The position numbers were made by a program, and so were the translations under genes. Below, in pieces: positions 34,780-43,983 of a DNA stretch of 64,000 bases. The DNA is from Salticus scenicus (lineage: Eukaryota > Arthropoda > Arachnida > Araneae > Salticidae), in NCBI GenBank assembly GCA_963930645.1, contig OZ005648.1, positions 272,476,403 through 272,540,402 of the forward strand, written 5' to 3'. Position 1 is the first letter of the stretch, and each line of letters starts with the position of its first letter. The notes below the pieces were generated by a model. That model worked only from the letters and a program-made list of their open reading frames with translations. It was not told where the DNA came from and ran no database searches.

Positions 34780-34989
34780 AGCCATATTGGTGCACTCAAA
34801 ACATTTACGGAAAACGTGTTGGGTAGTGCAAATTATGATCTATTTTATTAGTGTTTTTCTTACGAATCAAAGTTTCATTTTAAAATTTTAGCGTATTTAT
34901 AATTATATGTATAATTAATAATGCCGTCTTGTTCGGCATTTGGCTGTACTAATAGACCATCAAAGAAAAGTCCGGGGATAACTTTTCAA
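34780..34989 (+). pseudogene. THAP-domain N-terminus, truncated
   Basis: From ATG at 34921 the frame reads MPSCSAFGCTNRPSKKSPGITF then a stop at about 34990. Met-Pro-x-Cys-x-Ala-x-Gly-Cys with the following GITF is the canonical start of a THAP zinc finger, including its first two Cys ligands. The rest of the domain is missing, and there is no clean splice donor at the break, so it is a fragment or a mutated first exon. The 140 bases upstream (TTCAGCCATATTGGTGCACTC) look like a 5' leader. It is not the same protein as the fragment at 7606. Confidence 0.5.
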
Positions 34990-35146
34990 TAACTTTGAAA
35001 GATGAGAAATGCTGGTTTTGAACCCAAGTCGTATTCATCTACACAGCTGTTCCCATTGTTTTCTCTGCAATTCAGTACATACATGATAGGACTCTTCAGA
35101 AAGGCATCCCCCTACAGAGGAGGGTATCTCCTTTGAGACCGAGGTC

Positions 35147-35465
35147 GTAGATAATTGGACAACACAAGCACCAATACCATTTTTGAAATTAGTTAATTTT
35201 CAGTATATATATATATATTATATAATGCGTTTGATAATAATAGAAAAGAATGAGAACGAAGAATAGTTAGTGAATTAAATCACCACAGAAACATACACAG
35301 GCCAAACTAAGTAACTAGTTATGTTGATCGATTTATTGATCTAAATTGATTTAATTTATATATATATATATATATGTGTGTAGATAGATAGATAGATAGA
35401 TAGAAAATTAACTAATTTAAAAAATGGTGTTGGTGCTTGGGTAAATTATTGGCCCAATTATCTAC
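35147..35465. mobile_element. Long-hairpin MITE
   Basis: The left arm GTAGATAATTGG, CAAGCACCAATACCATTTTT and AAATTAGTTAATTTTC is mirrored by the right arm at about 35402-35465 with a few changes. The centre holds (TA)n and (TAGA)n repeats (35383-35403). No target duplication was clear. Confidence 0.6.
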
Positions 35466-35469
35466 ATCA

Positions 35470-36240
35470 GGGAGGGGGGGGGGTTGTTATTTTTTGCATT
35501 GAATATTAAAGCGCGTAGTTTCATTTCTAATTTTTTTACAAAAATTTGCAATGTAAAGTCTTTTTATTATTATTATTATTATTCAAACAAAATTGTTTGT
35601 TTTTATTGCATAAGAAAACAAATTGCCACAAGTAACTCATTCAAGTGCAAGGGTTTAAAACAATTGATATGAAATAAAACAATTTTTTCATATCATTATA
35701 ACTAACAGGGATCAAGAAAACTATTTTAGAAGGGTTTTATCAACTTCTACATACTTGCCAACCTTTTAATAATAATAAAAAAAGTATGTTTTAAAAATTG
35801 ACATTTTAAACAATATAGACTGAATTTATATAAATATATAATTGATAAAAAGGAAAATATATGAATTATTTACATAAGATTTTCTAAAAATAGTAATATT
35901 CTTTAAATAAATAGCCCATCTTTCAAATAAAATAATGAGATTATGTATATTAAACAATTAATTTCAAACCCCAAAAATAGGACAAAGAAAATATCGCCTT
36001 ACATTTGTAGCAGATTTTGCTTTATTAAAGAAAGAACAATTAAATTGTTCATAACAATTTTAAATTAAATTTTCATCAAATTTCAGATAATGAGGATCAG
36101 AATTTAGTTTTTAATTTTGTTATCTTGCTGAAAATACACTCATAATGACTATGTAAATATATTTAATTACAAAAGCATTATTTAAAAAACCCAAACATTT
36201 AAAATTATTTTGAGATAATTAAAATCAATATTGCAAATTT
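35470..36240. other. AT-rich non-coding stretch
   Basis: A G run at 35473-35483 and a (TTA)n run at 35566-35582 are the only notable features. The T-biased open frame there is not a gene. Confidence 0.4.
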
Positions 36241-36831
36241 TACACTTACATTTAATAAGCCTCACAGCATAGCAGCGCCACCTGTTGGGAAATTTACTAC
36301 AAAGTGTTATCAGGACAAAATCCCATTAAGATCCAATTAAATATAAAATTTTACGAAATTATACACAACAGAAGATGAAATATAGCTTTATCTTAAATGG
36401 GAGTAATATGCATATTATCGCCACCTGATGGGCGATTTACTCCGAAATATAATCAGTACCAATTCATATGAAGATTTAACTAAATATAAAGTTTTGTGGA
36501 ATTCCGCTCATTACTTAATGAGATACAGCAATCACAAATTTTGATGACACATACATATATGCATAGTAGCGCCACCTGATGGGCGATTTACTCCGAAATA
36601 TAATCAGTACCAATTCATATGAAGACTTAACTAAATATAAAGTTTTGTGGCATTTTGCCCATTACTTAATGAGATACAGCACCCACAAATTTTGATAACA
36701 CATACACGATACACAGTCAGACTTGCATTTTTAAAAATGGTCAAATCATTTTCAAAGCTTTACAAAACGTGTAAATGCATCAAAAATTTTCACGAATTCA
36801 ATACTTTCTTCTTCTGAATAGAAGAAAATAA
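36240..36831 (-). repeat. G-run family fragment with ~148-bp tandem units
   Basis: Units start at about 36268, 36413 and 36563 with AGCGCCACCTG(A/T)TGGG(C/A), and share TACTCCGAAATATAATCAGT and CCAATTCATATGAAG. On the minus strand the terminal palindrome TTCTATTCAGAAGAAGAAAG and GTATTGAATTCGTGAAAATT match the 4927 end of the long copy, which fixes family and orientation. Confidence 0.65.
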
Positions 36832-37084
36832 TAAAAATCATTATTTTTATCATTATCACAGTTTCAAATAGAAAGCAACCTATGTTCTCGCCAATTTATC
36901 ATAATTCTAAAAACTATATTTCTTATATGTTTTTAGCTTTTTCAATGTGATATTTAACTTTAAATAAGAAAGTTTTTCCAGGCCGCTGTGTTGTGTAATT
37001 TTACGGCATGAAAAAGGAAAAGAATATTTAACGATGAAATGCTCCTGCTTTTATTTCATTATAAAAAATAAATTTCAATAATCT

Positions 37085-38140
37085 GGTGTGTCACTCACAC
37101 GACTTTCTCTTATCCTGAAATTTAATACTATAAATACAGGTTGGAGATTAAGAGGTAAGATAACGATGTTATGTAAACCTATGTTAAACAATTCAAATTA
37201 GGCTTCGGGAGAGATTTATATAATAATTAGTTCTGTGTGAGGGGGGCTACCGCCCCCCTCAACCCGCCGTTTCATTAATGCACCTACATTTATATAGAAT
37301 TTAATTTGGTTATTAAAAAAATAATTCGATTTTTAAAAAATTATTTATTAAAATTATTATTTAAACAAATTATCTTTTATGATAATGCAGACGATTTCCT
37401 TATTAGAGAAGTAGTATAACACCAAATATCCAAAAAAAAGTCCATTTTATTCTCAATATTAAAAAAATCGATAACTTTGTTTTAAATTATCGCAGACCAA
37501 TGGTTCAACCGTTCGTTTTAAAGGTACTGGGGAGCTCTTTTGAAAGATACACCTCATGAAAATTTACTCCCCTCGAGGGGGGACTTCCCCCCCCCCCAGG
37601 GGGGGAGGCGAGGCTCCTACATACACAATATTTTTTCCCCTGTAGACTATCTCTATTACAAAAAATATATATTCGTTTCATTTGGTTTAGTGCAGTCTAT
37701 AGATGTTATACTCTACTTACCTGCAATTTCCCCCATAGACGTAATGTATATGAATACTTTTGAGTATCCCTGTACACGAACCATTTGCTTGATCTTAACG
37801 AAAAGTTTAGAGTAGCATCCTTCTATGATACAAATTTAGAATACCAAGTTTGAACTTTCTGCCATAATTTGTTTTTGAGATATGCTGATAGCAGACAGAC
37901 ACACACACAGAGACTCACACACACACAGAGAGACTCTCTCACACACACAGAGCATCACACACACACAGAGAGACTCTCTCACACACACAGAGCATCACAC
38001 ACACACACAGACTTACACACATACCATTTGCTAAAAACATGATTTTCGTATTCAGGGGCCTCAGAACATGTAAATATAACAAAAACTCGCGTTCGAAATT
38101 TTGACCCAAAAACAATACTTATGGATAAGAGAAAGTAAAA
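37085..38140 (-). mobile_element. G-run family copy, closely related to 45805-47965
   Basis: From ATCTGGTGTGTCACTCACAC through GGGGGGCTACCGCCCCCCTC, ATCGATAACTTTGTTTTAAA, the TACTCCCCTCGAGGGGGGAC hairpin, a CACACA/GAGAGA minisatellite (37887-38025) and the terminal AAGAGAAAGTA near 38138. The sister copy at 45805 has the same order but is split by Penelope-like element D. Confidence 0.65.
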
Positions 38141-38860
38141 AAAAAGATTGATATAAAAAATATTTCTCAGTATTTTTGAAGGATAAACCGTGATTTATAC
38201 CGTTTTTTCATACGCTTAACACTAACGGCAATAGAATGTTTTGGGTGCACAGTTAAAGGGACACGAGTTAAAGGGACCTGATACAGTTACTTCACTCTTT
38301 CTCCATTGAAAACCGGCTCTCGCCGTCTCCATTCTTATCCTTACTCCGAGCCTAATCCGTGGTCCGTGGTGGACAGTCAGAGAACACATACGATCCCTAG
38401 CGGCGAACGAATAATAGCGACCATTTCGGGTCCATTTTTGAGGGACGGCCACTGAGCTGAAGAACAACTGGAGGAAATGCTAGACCGGTTTTCGCGTGCC
38501 GTTTTTTGAAGGATTGTCTTTCGAGCGTTGTATGGCAAAAAGCATTTGATATATTTATATTTCAAAGTAAAATTGTGTAAAGGTTGTCAGTTCGAACAAC
38601 CATATGCTAAACATGACATTACAATTTAAAATTTTAATTCTTTAAAGATTTTAATAGTAATAGATGACCCGACAAATGTTGCTTGCCATACAAGGTCGGC
38701 GAAAGATTGCAGAAAAACTGGCACGCACGAACACTGTGTAAAAGTATTGGAAGCATTTGCTCCAGTTGTTCTTCAGCTCAGTGGGGACGGCCTCCGTTGT
38801 AGAAAAGGGTCCTTGTTATCGAGTCCGTGGTCGAAGTGTTCCAGAGGCTGGACTCACCCC
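38140..38860. other. Mixed region with a short inverted repeat
   Basis: A segment at about 38438-38482 (CTGAGCTGAAGAACAACTGG core) returns inverted at about 38750-38796. The GC-richer block 38225-38480 has frames on the minus strand without recognisable domains. This may be a damaged inverted-repeat element. CCTAATCCGTG near 38350 resembles the tip of the 34360 MITE. Confidence 0.35.
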
Positions 38861-38861
38861 T

Positions 38862-39157
38862 CTTCTCTACTTTCATTGGTCATACATAAGACTACTATAT
38901 AGTAGTCAAGTGACGTCACGTGCGCTTTGGCGCCATCTTCCTCCGTGAACTTTTAACCGTATAACCAATTTTTAAAAGAGCATATGGCAACACCGGCTTC
39001 CTCTCTCTCGAAAAACGTGTGCACGGATTAATCCGTGAACGTGTGTGTTGCTTTTGTTCTTTTGTAATTGAAACGCATTTTTGTTTTTAAAATTCCTCTG
39101 TAAGGCTTTTTAAATTATCTGTCACTCTCTGTTTTAAAGTGCTGTCGCTTAATTAAA
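38862..39157 (+). promoter_or_regulatory. Promoter-like region of the small heat-shock gene
   Basis: Elements stand close together: an 18-bp palindrome GACTACTATATAGTAGTC (38890-38907) with a TATATA core, a CRE-type TGACGTCA (38911-38918) overlapping an E-box CACGTG (38917-38922), CCAAT (38965-38969), and the 16-bp palindrome CACGGATTAATCCGTG (39022-39037) with two inverted GGATTA homeodomain-type cores. I saw no perfect three-unit heat-shock element (alternating GAA/TTC), so heat inducibility is not supported by sequence. The start site is not defined. Confidence 0.45.
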
Positions 39158-40384
39158 ATGGCTTTACCAACATTATTTGACGATTTTCCAGTCTTCAGAT
39201 ATGACAATGGATCTCCTCGTCACCGGCGTCCTGCTAGACCTTTTTTGCATTCTTTGTTAAATTCTTTAGAAAACCAAATCGAGCATAGAATTGGTCAAGC
39301 ATTTAGAATTTTGCCTCGTCGCACATCGGAACTTGATATGTATGAAGACAATTTTGTGGGAAAGAAACGTAAGATTCTATCTGGAGCTGTTGCTAGTTAT
39401 GAACCAAAGTCTAAAGTCGTAGTTTCAGGCAAGGACAATAAATTTAAGATTACTTTAGATACTTCTAATTATCAACCTGAAGAAGTAATTGTTAAAGTTG
39501 TAGATGACAAACTTGCAATTTCCGCCAAGCATGAAGCTAAAGAGGAAGATGTGTATGAATATTACGAGATGTACCGTTCTTTTGATCTGCCTGAGAATGT
39601 TGATACCAATGCTATAACATCTCATTTAAGTGCTTCTGGTGAGCTTACTATTGAGGCTCCTGTAAAAGCTCTTCCTGAAGCAAAGGAAAGAACCATTCCA
39701 GTTGAAATTGAACCCGAAGAACAGACTGTTGAGGATGCTGAAACTTCTACCAAAGAAAATGAAGAGGCCAAAACTTTTGTTAAAAAAAATGAGGATATCA
39801 ATATTTCTCCAGCCAAAGAAAACGAGGATGTCATTACTTCTGTGGAAAAAAATGAAGTCAATATTTTTCCTGCCAAAGAGAATGCCAATATTTCTCCTGC
39901 GAATAAAAATGAAGATAACCAGGTTTCTCCTGTCATAGAAAATGAGAATACCCAGACTTCTGTCAAAGAAAGTGAAGATAACCAGGCTTCTCCTGTCATA
40001 GAAAATGAGAATACCCAGACTTCTGTCAAAGAAAGAGAAGATAACCAGGCTTCTTCTGTCATAGAAAATGATAATACTCAGACTTCTGTCAAAGAAAGAG
40101 AAGATACCCACGCTTCTGTCATAGAAAATGGGGATACTCAGACTTCTGTCAAAGAAAATGAGGATGAACAGACTTCTGCTACCGAAAATGAAGATGTCCA
40201 GACTTCTCCTGCTACAGAAAACGAGGATGTCCAGACTTCTCCTGCCACAGAAAACGAAGATGTCCAGACTTCTGCCACAGAAAATGAAAATGCCAAAACT
40301 TCTGCCAAAGAAAATGAGGATGCCGAAACTTCTGCCAAAGAAAATGAGGATGCCGAAACTTCTGCCAAAGAAAATTCTGAGTAA
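39158..40384 (+). CDS. Small heat-shock protein (alpha-crystallin family) with long acidic repeat tail
   Basis: 408 residues, one exon. As a small heat-shock protein it should form oligomers and hold unfolding proteins in the cytosol. Residues 1-80 are a typical N-terminal region (FDDFPVFR, HSLLNSLENQIEHRIG). Residues 85-170 form the alpha-crystallin domain: FKITLDTSNYQPEEVIVKVVDD, then AKHEAKEEDVYEYYEMYRSF, ending in LSASGELTIEAPV. TIPVEI at 179-184 is the I-x-I/V motif that docks neighbouring subunits. Normal members end soon after. Here about 220 residues follow, made of 11-13-residue units such as ENEDVQTSPAT and AKENEDAETS, acidic and without hydrophobic stretches. The start has a good context (AAAATGG). 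Frames on the minus strand and in other + frames over the tail are by-products of the repeat. Product assignment is firm; the role of the tail is unknown. Confidence 0.93.
   Translation: MALPTLFDDFPVFRYDNGSPRHRRPARPFLHSLLNSLENQIEHRIGQAFRILPRRTSELDMYEDNFVGKKRKILSGAVASYEPKSKVVVSGKDNKFKITLDTSNYQPEEVIVKVVDDKLAISAKHEAKEEDVYEYYEMYRSFDLPENVDTNAITSHLSASGELTIEAPVKALPEAKERTIPVEIEPEEQTVEDAETSTKENEEAKTFVKKNEDINISPAKENEDVITSVEKNEVNIFPAKENANISPANKNEDNQVSPVIENENTQTSVKESEDNQASPVIENENTQTSVKEREDNQASSVIENDNTQTSVKEREDTHASVIENGDTQTSVKENEDEQTSATENEDVQTSPATENEDVQTSPATENEDVQTSATENENAKTSAKENEDAETSAKENEDAETSAKENSE
39720..40381 (+). repeat. In-frame coding minisatellite of the small heat-shock gene tail
   Basis: Units of 33, 36 or 39 bases, all multiples of three, follow the pattern ACTTCT-(GTC/GCC)-AAAGAAAATGAGGAT. 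At 3' positions 40190-40378 units are almost identical (GAAAATGAGGATGCCGAAAC repeated), while 5' units at 39740-39900 are diverged. This suggests growth by slippage at the 3' side. Confidence 0.8.
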
Positions 40385-40523
40385 ATCTAAAAATTTTTCA
40401 TATCGGTAACTCATTTTTGTATTCTCTGAACATTCCTTTTTTAAAGCCAAACTCAATTTCTTTACTTGACGTGTTCCTATTTTTAATGTATTCGTATTTT
40501 GTGTAACTTTTAGACATTTTTAC

Positions 40524-40529
40524 AATAAA
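40524..40529 (+). terminator. Poly(A) signal of the small heat-shock gene
   Basis: AATAAA lies 140 bases after the stop codon, followed by a T/G-rich downstream element (TTTTGTATTTTTTTGTC). Confidence 0.75.
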
Positions 40530-41217
40530 TGTTTCAATTGATTTTGTATTTTTTTGTCTTTTTCTTTTTTTTTTATTAAAATTGTCTCAGTATAGGTACA
40601 AATTATCTGAAAAGTCATGTATTTTCTCTAAGTATCAATTGTATAATGAAAATTCTCAGTATTTTAGCAATATCTTTGTGGAGGTTCTTGAGTTTTCTGC
40701 AAGTTTTTTCAGCTATCTTTATTTCTTTTGGGAAGATAAAGCAGCAGTAAGTATGTTTATTTGTATATTTTTAATGCAAATGCATTTTGAATGATCATTG
40801 CATGCTAGGTCCTATAGACTTAGGATAAAACGTCAAATTAATTTTATCTATTAAGTTAAATGGGCCACCCATTATATTTTCTGAACATTGTGTAAAATAA
40901 TGTATTGTAATTATGCATGATTTTGAGATTTTGGTGTATCTATATATTTTGAAGTTGCATGAGTTCATCTTTGCTATTTTTATGGTGATACATGTGAGTG
41001 AACTTGATAATGTCTAAATATTTTGATTAATTGAGCAGAGTTGCTATGTACCAGGGTTCACGTCAGAGTTAGAAACTGAGGATTTCTTAACATTGCTCAG
41101 AAAAAAAGTGAGAGATTCAAAAAAAGTTCTGGATTAATTTAAATTGCTAATGTCTAATTTGAGTTTAATCCCTTGTAATTGCTTAAGCATGTCTCTTTTT
41201 TTTCACTGCCAATCACT
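40530..41217. other. AT-rich non-coding stretch after the heat-shock gene
   Basis: Nothing recognised apart from CAGGGTTCACGTCAGAG near 41053, a possible lone hAT-type tip. Confidence 0.35.
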
Positions 41218-41220
41218 TTA

Positions 41221-41645
41221 CGGCCCTCTTCACTTACCATCGCCGGAAGCGCGAGCCAATGTTATTCTATGGGGAAATTTTCTTCACAAATAACTTATTA
41301 ACTAATACATATTTTAACATTCTGTTTTCACATTCAGAAAATTCTCAACTGTTAATTGGCGGACTTTTTTTAAAAATGTATTTTTTTAATATTTAATTTT
41401 GAAATTGCAAAATGAAAAAAAATCTCACATATTGAAAATTCGCATTTTGCAGCTTCAAAATAAAATATAAAAAATTCAAAAAAATATTTTTTTAAAAGAG
41501 GTCCGTCAATTTAACAGCTGGGAATTTTCAAAATGTGAAAACAGAATTTAAAAATATGTATTAGTTAATAAGTTATTTGTAAAGAAAAATTTCCCATAGA
41601 ATAACATTAGTTTCGGCTTCCGGCAGCGGTGAGTGAAGAGGGCCC
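41221..41645. mobile_element. Long-hairpin MITE, PIF/Harbinger-like
   Basis: Arms of about 180 bp are inverted: GGCCCTCTTCACTTACCATC at the left and the complement of GGGCCCTCTTCACTCACCGC at the right, continuing through TGTTATTCTATGGG and AAATAACTTATTAACTAATA. TTA flanks both sides (41218-41220 and 41646-41648). A 3-bp TWA duplication with GGGCC tips fits PIF/Harbinger. Confidence 0.65.
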
Positions 41646-41649
41646 TTAA

Positions 41650-42062
41650 GGCTATGCATCAGTCAGAATTCCCTTTTCTTCCTTTCCATGTTAACCTATG
41701 GGAATTTGGCCGTTTCGTTTCATAATGATATCTCATTCAAAAATTTTCAAATTCTATTTTTTGAATATTACTTTTTGAGCATGTCTCTTTTTAGCTCAGT
41801 TAGCACATTTTAAAAAAGATATAGTTTTTTATTTTACTTCATTAAGTAAGTTTTTAACTCTAATTTTAAATCTCTAAAAATATTTAAATTTTTTCAAAAC
41901 ATTATTCATTAATCTAAAGAGAGGGATGTTCAAAGAGTAATATGCAGAAAACAGAATTCGGAAAACTTCATTTTTGAGTGAGATATTCTTAAATACAAAG
42001 CATCAAAATTCCCATTAAATAATATGGGAAGGAAAAAAAGGGAATCTGGCTGATGTACAGCC
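41650..42062. mobile_element. Second long-hairpin MITE, immediately adjacent
   Basis: GGCTATGCATCAGTCAGAAT at the left is mirrored by the complement of GGCTGTACATCAGCCAGATT at the right, then TTCCCTTTT, CCTTCC(A/C)AT and GGGAATTT on both arms. It starts within four bases of the previous element and has related size and layout, but different arms. Flanks are TAA and TCA. Confidence 0.6.
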
Positions 42063-42064
42063 TC

Positions 42065-43150
42065 AAATAGCTATTGCACTAAAATTTTATAAAATTTGCT
42101 TTTTAGTATGACTGGTCATACTATTTCTTTCAGACAGTGATTTTTTTTTTTTTTTTTTTTTTTCATAGTTACAAATTTTTATCTATAACCTTGAATGAAC
42201 GGGCAAACATTTTTGTTTTTATCTAATCTAAATTTGTAAAGAGGAAAGTTTGTCATTTGTCTGTCCGTGTTATTGGATTTTATCAAAAAATAGATACTTA
42301 TTAATTAGGACATATTTTAGCTAACAAGGTGTCGAACTATGTTTTTATTTTTACATCCCCTTTTTGTGAAAATACATATTGTGTAAAAACTTTTTTTTTT
42401 TTTTTCCCTGGAGTCATTTTATTCGGTATAATGTTTAACATAGTTTCCCCCAGGTTTATAAAAGGGCAGGGTGCTGCTAATAAAAAAAAGGGGGGGGGCA
42501 TTTTCTATATTCATGAGGGTAGTTTTGGATTCTTAACACATTGAGCACCATGCGAATTCTTAAGGAAATACCTGTCAGGCCACGTGCGCTGCTTAGAAGT
42601 GTGTTATGTTTACAGTGTTTCAATAAAACCCATTAAAAGACCTTCATGATCTCCTGTAATGTATAAAAATTGAGTAATTTAAAATAAATTTTCAGTAATT
42701 ACTTAAAACAATGTAAATTTTTTAATTTTATCATATTTTTTTTTTTTTTACACTGTTAGCCACCAGTGGTTGACGTGGCCTTAACGGAAAGTATGGCATT
42801 CAACAAAGTGGCTAATTGGACCGTCAGTGCGATTAGTGTACAGGCTATTCGGACCATCTTTTCCAAGGAGAATAAATTAGCACTGATAAAAGAGTAAAAT
42901 TTAGAAATAATATAATGTGTCTTGTCCTCGTGCATGAAAAACTATCTTTTTTACTTTTTTTTTTTTTTTGAGTGTGGGAGTGGGATAGAGATTAATTATT
43001 TTCACAGAGATTATGTATAAATAAATCTTCATATTCAACTGCATAGATGTTATTTGTTTTATTTCTTTTCCTTCCTTCTTTTTTTTTTTTTTTTTTTTTA
43101 ACAATTAAACAGTTTCAATATACCAAAACTAAATGCAAAACTGGTGTACA
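42065..43150. other. AT-rich non-coding stretch with homopolymer runs
   Basis: T runs at 42141-42163, 42391-42405, 42741-42750 and 43078-43099, an A/G run near 42481-42499. A small GC island CCACCAGTGGTTGACGTGGCC lies near 42760. No gene was seen. Confidence 0.35.
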
Positions 43151-43200
43151 AACGATAAATAGACAATAAGACTTCTTCACATACCATAAATTTTAAGCCA

Positions 43201-43244
43201 GCACAACCGGTTTCGAAAGGACGTAGCCTTCCTTCATCGGGTGC
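43201..43244 (-). ncRNA. Hammerhead ribozyme motif, family C left (inverted) copy
   Basis: On the minus strand: GCAC, CCGAUGA (43234-43240), stem II AGGA...UCCU, CGAAAC-CG-GUU, then GUGC closing stem I with GCAC. One change (U4 to C) from CUGAUGA. Stem III is 2 bp closed by CG, and GUU is an allowed NUH cleavage triplet. Confidence 0.65.
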
Positions 43245-43741
43245 AAAAAAACACGTACTACTGCCTTGGAGGCAGTAGCACGTGTTTAAGTATGGGTAAT
43301 CAGTGTGATGGATTAAGTATGGGTAATCCTTTATCTCCTATTCCTGCCGATATCTATATGCATTATTTTGAGGAAAAATTATTAAAGATGTTAAATTTAA
43401 AATGCTGGTTACGTTACGTAGATGACACTTTCATTCTTGTTGAAAATCCGTTTGATGTTTCCGCCATTCTTAATATTGCTAATGGTATTGATCCCCACAT
43501 TCAGTTTACCTTTGAGTTAGAAAATTGTAATCAACTTCCCTTTCTTGATGTTTTAGTTACTAGGTGCGATTCCTCTTTTAAAACCTCTGTGTACAGGAAA
43601 CCTTTCTCTGTTTCTAATCCTCCCCATGCTCTCTCTAATCATCCGGCTAAACAAAAAATTGGCACCTTTTACTCTTACGTGTATTGTGCCCTTAAAATTT
43701 GTTCTGATACTTCTTCTCTTAAAGAAGAACTCGATTATTAA
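43241..43741 (+). pseudogene. Reverse transcriptase part of Penelope-like element C
   Basis: 167 codons encode the palm and thumb of a Penelope-type reverse transcriptase, the enzyme that copies the element's RNA. Visible motifs: GLSMGNPLSPIPADIYM (motif after the fingers, positions about 24-40), WLRYVDDTFILV with the catalytic YVDD box, FTFELENCNQLPFLDVLV thumb signature and VYRKPF. The first 15 residues come from the inverted end, and a short SMGN duplication precedes the motif. The frame ends at a stop where a MITE has inserted. Finger motifs with the first catalytic Asp are missing. It cannot be active. Confidence 0.85.
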
Positions 43742-43983
43742 CAGGGGTGAAACTTTTCTGGGGCTACCCCTGAATTCAGGGGTTTTTTTTAATTTCATGT
43801 TAAATTACTTTGTTTTTATAGGAATCTCAAATTTTGACTGTTTAATTTGTCTAAAAATGTACTAAGAGCTTTCCAAATATAACTTATGATAGGTAGCTAT
43901 ATGATACACTATTAATAAATCGGCCCTATCTGCATGCAAGTAGCAATTTTCAGGGTTTTTGCATGTTAGGTAGTTTCACCCCT
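43742..43983. mobile_element. MITE with CAGGGGTGAAACT ends (copy 2)
   Basis: It is the reverse-orientation relative of 19525-19782: CAGGGGTGAAACTTTTCTGG at the left and AGGTAGTTTCACCCCT at the right. Flanks ATTATTA on both sides give a 6-7-bp target duplication. It interrupts element C coding sequence. Confidence 0.7.

Noticed and set aside
39622..40456. Long open frames on the minus strand and in other + frames over the heat-shock gene tail
   Set aside because: They follow the in-frame minisatellite, whose codon pattern leaves all frames open; peptides are low-complexity and show no domain.
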